NCBI GenBank assembly: GCA_024278435.1
Contig: JAJRTD010000133.1
Location: 1 to 11,692, forward strand
Length of the DNA stretch: 11,692 nucleotides
Direction: 5' to 3'
DNA from: Gammaproteobacteria bacterium
Lineage (GTDB): Bacteria; Pseudomonadota; Gammaproteobacteria; SZUA-229
In this document: positions 11,303 to 11,692 of the stretch, in pieces
Position numbering within the stretch: the stretch's first letter is position 1
Layout: each line of letters opens with the position of its first letter
Notes under the pieces: model-generated
Seen by the model: only the letters and a program-made list of their open reading frames with translations
What the model was told of the DNA's origin: nothing
Databases searched by the model: none
Position numbers and translations under genes: made by a program

Positions 11303-11692
11303 ATGGCCAAGAAGATATATGAAACACCCATGCTTGATGAGCTTGAAAAAGGCCCATGGCCGAGTTTTATCACCGGCATCAAGAAGTTACGTGACGAACA
11401 TCCAGATGAAGGCATTCAGGCAGTAACCAGCAGTCTGCTGGGCCAGCTGGAGCACTCTTACGAAACCCGTAAAGGTTACTGGAAAGGCGGCACTGTATCT
11501 GTATTCGGTTACGGCGGTGGTATTATCCCTCGTTTCTCCGAAGTCGGTTCTGCCTTCCCTGAATCAAAAGAATTCCACACCATCCGTGTTCAGCCACCTG
11601 CTGGCAACCACTACACCACTGCTATGTTGCGTCAGCTTGGCGATAGCTGGGAAAAATGGGGTTCAGGCCTGCAAACTTTCCACGGCCAGACC
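11303..11692 (+). CDS. dsrA: Dissimilatory sulfite reductase alpha subunit, reverse type; 3' part beyond window
   Basis: With DsrB this subunit forms the sirohaem-containing sulfite reductase of the cytoplasm. In sulfur oxidizers it runs in reverse, producing sulfite from sulfur delivered via DsrC. The visible 130 residues begin MAKKIYETPMLDELEKGPWP and contain GQLEHSYETRKGYWKGGTVS (47-66), the VFGYGGGIIPRFSE segment (67-80) and FHTIRVQPPAGNHYTTAMLR (91-110), all hallmark DsrA sequences. The sirohaem and iron-sulfur cysteines lie further on, outside the window, in a protein of usually about 420 residues. AGGAG eight bases before the ATG is a strong ribosome binding site. It is probably the first gene of a dsrAB-EFH-C type operon, which cannot be checked here. 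Reverse type is inferred from resemblance to gammaproteobacterial oxidizer sequences. Confidence 0.96.
   Translation, partial: MAKKIYETPMLDELEKGPWPSFITGIKKLRDEHPDEGIQAVTSSLLGQLEHSYETRKGYWKGGTVSVFGYGGGIIPRFSEVGSAFPESKEFHTIRVQPPAGNHYTTAMLRQLGDSWEKWGSGLQTFHGQT

Overview
The window looks like chromosomal DNA of a sulfur-oxidizing gammaproteobacterium. The strongest evidence is the right edge (11303-11692), which holds the first 130 codons of dsrA, the alpha subunit of dissimilatory sulfite reductase. Its sequence resembles the reverse-acting (oxidative) enzymes of sulfur oxidizers. About 11 kb of upstream flank of a dsr locus is therefore visible, and the rest of the dsr operon lies beyond the window. 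The taxon call is an inference from gene content and short dispersed palindromes, not from a marker gene.

Layout. Left part (1-2887): a truncated Sel1-repeat gene on the minus strand, a 64-aa orphan protein gene with its own promoter and terminator, and a divergent pair of unrecognised conserved-looking genes (1211-1771 minus, 1853-2887 plus). Middle part (3002-7260): a prolyl-4-hydroxylase-like Fe(II)/2-oxoglutarate (2OG) oxygenase, a SulP-family anion transporter that resembles the cyanobacterial bicarbonate carrier BicA, a GNAT acetyltransferase just behind it, a 119-aa unknown protein on the minus strand, and a PiuC/YbiX-type PKHD hydroxylase. A cold-shock protein gene (7486-7692 minus) follows, with a clear promoter, a long leader and a UUCG-loop terminator.

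Right part (7994-10904) is the most interesting. A run of minus-strand genes points away from dsrA: a TauD/TfdA-type dioxygenase, a 62-aa unknown protein, a Cas6/Cmx6-like CRISPR RNA endonuclease homologue, a DsrC/TusE-family protein that has lost both signature cysteines, and a 67-aa unknown protein ending at a strong terminator. There is no CRISPR array and no other cas gene here. The pairing of a Cas6-like RNA-binding fold with a cysteine-less DsrC homologue beside dsrA suggests a regulatory module linked to sulfur oxidation rather than CRISPR immunity. That is a hypothesis.

The intergenic spaces are rich in short imperfect palindromes: two copies of a ttcaccacagag-type element with one compensatory base-pair change, two composite palindromes sharing a gtcatYctgagcg core, and an ATGAAAA-type inverted repeat that forms the last codons of the dioxygenase gene. 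Three of these lie between convergent gene ends. No tRNA, rRNA, insertion sequence or transposase gene was seen.
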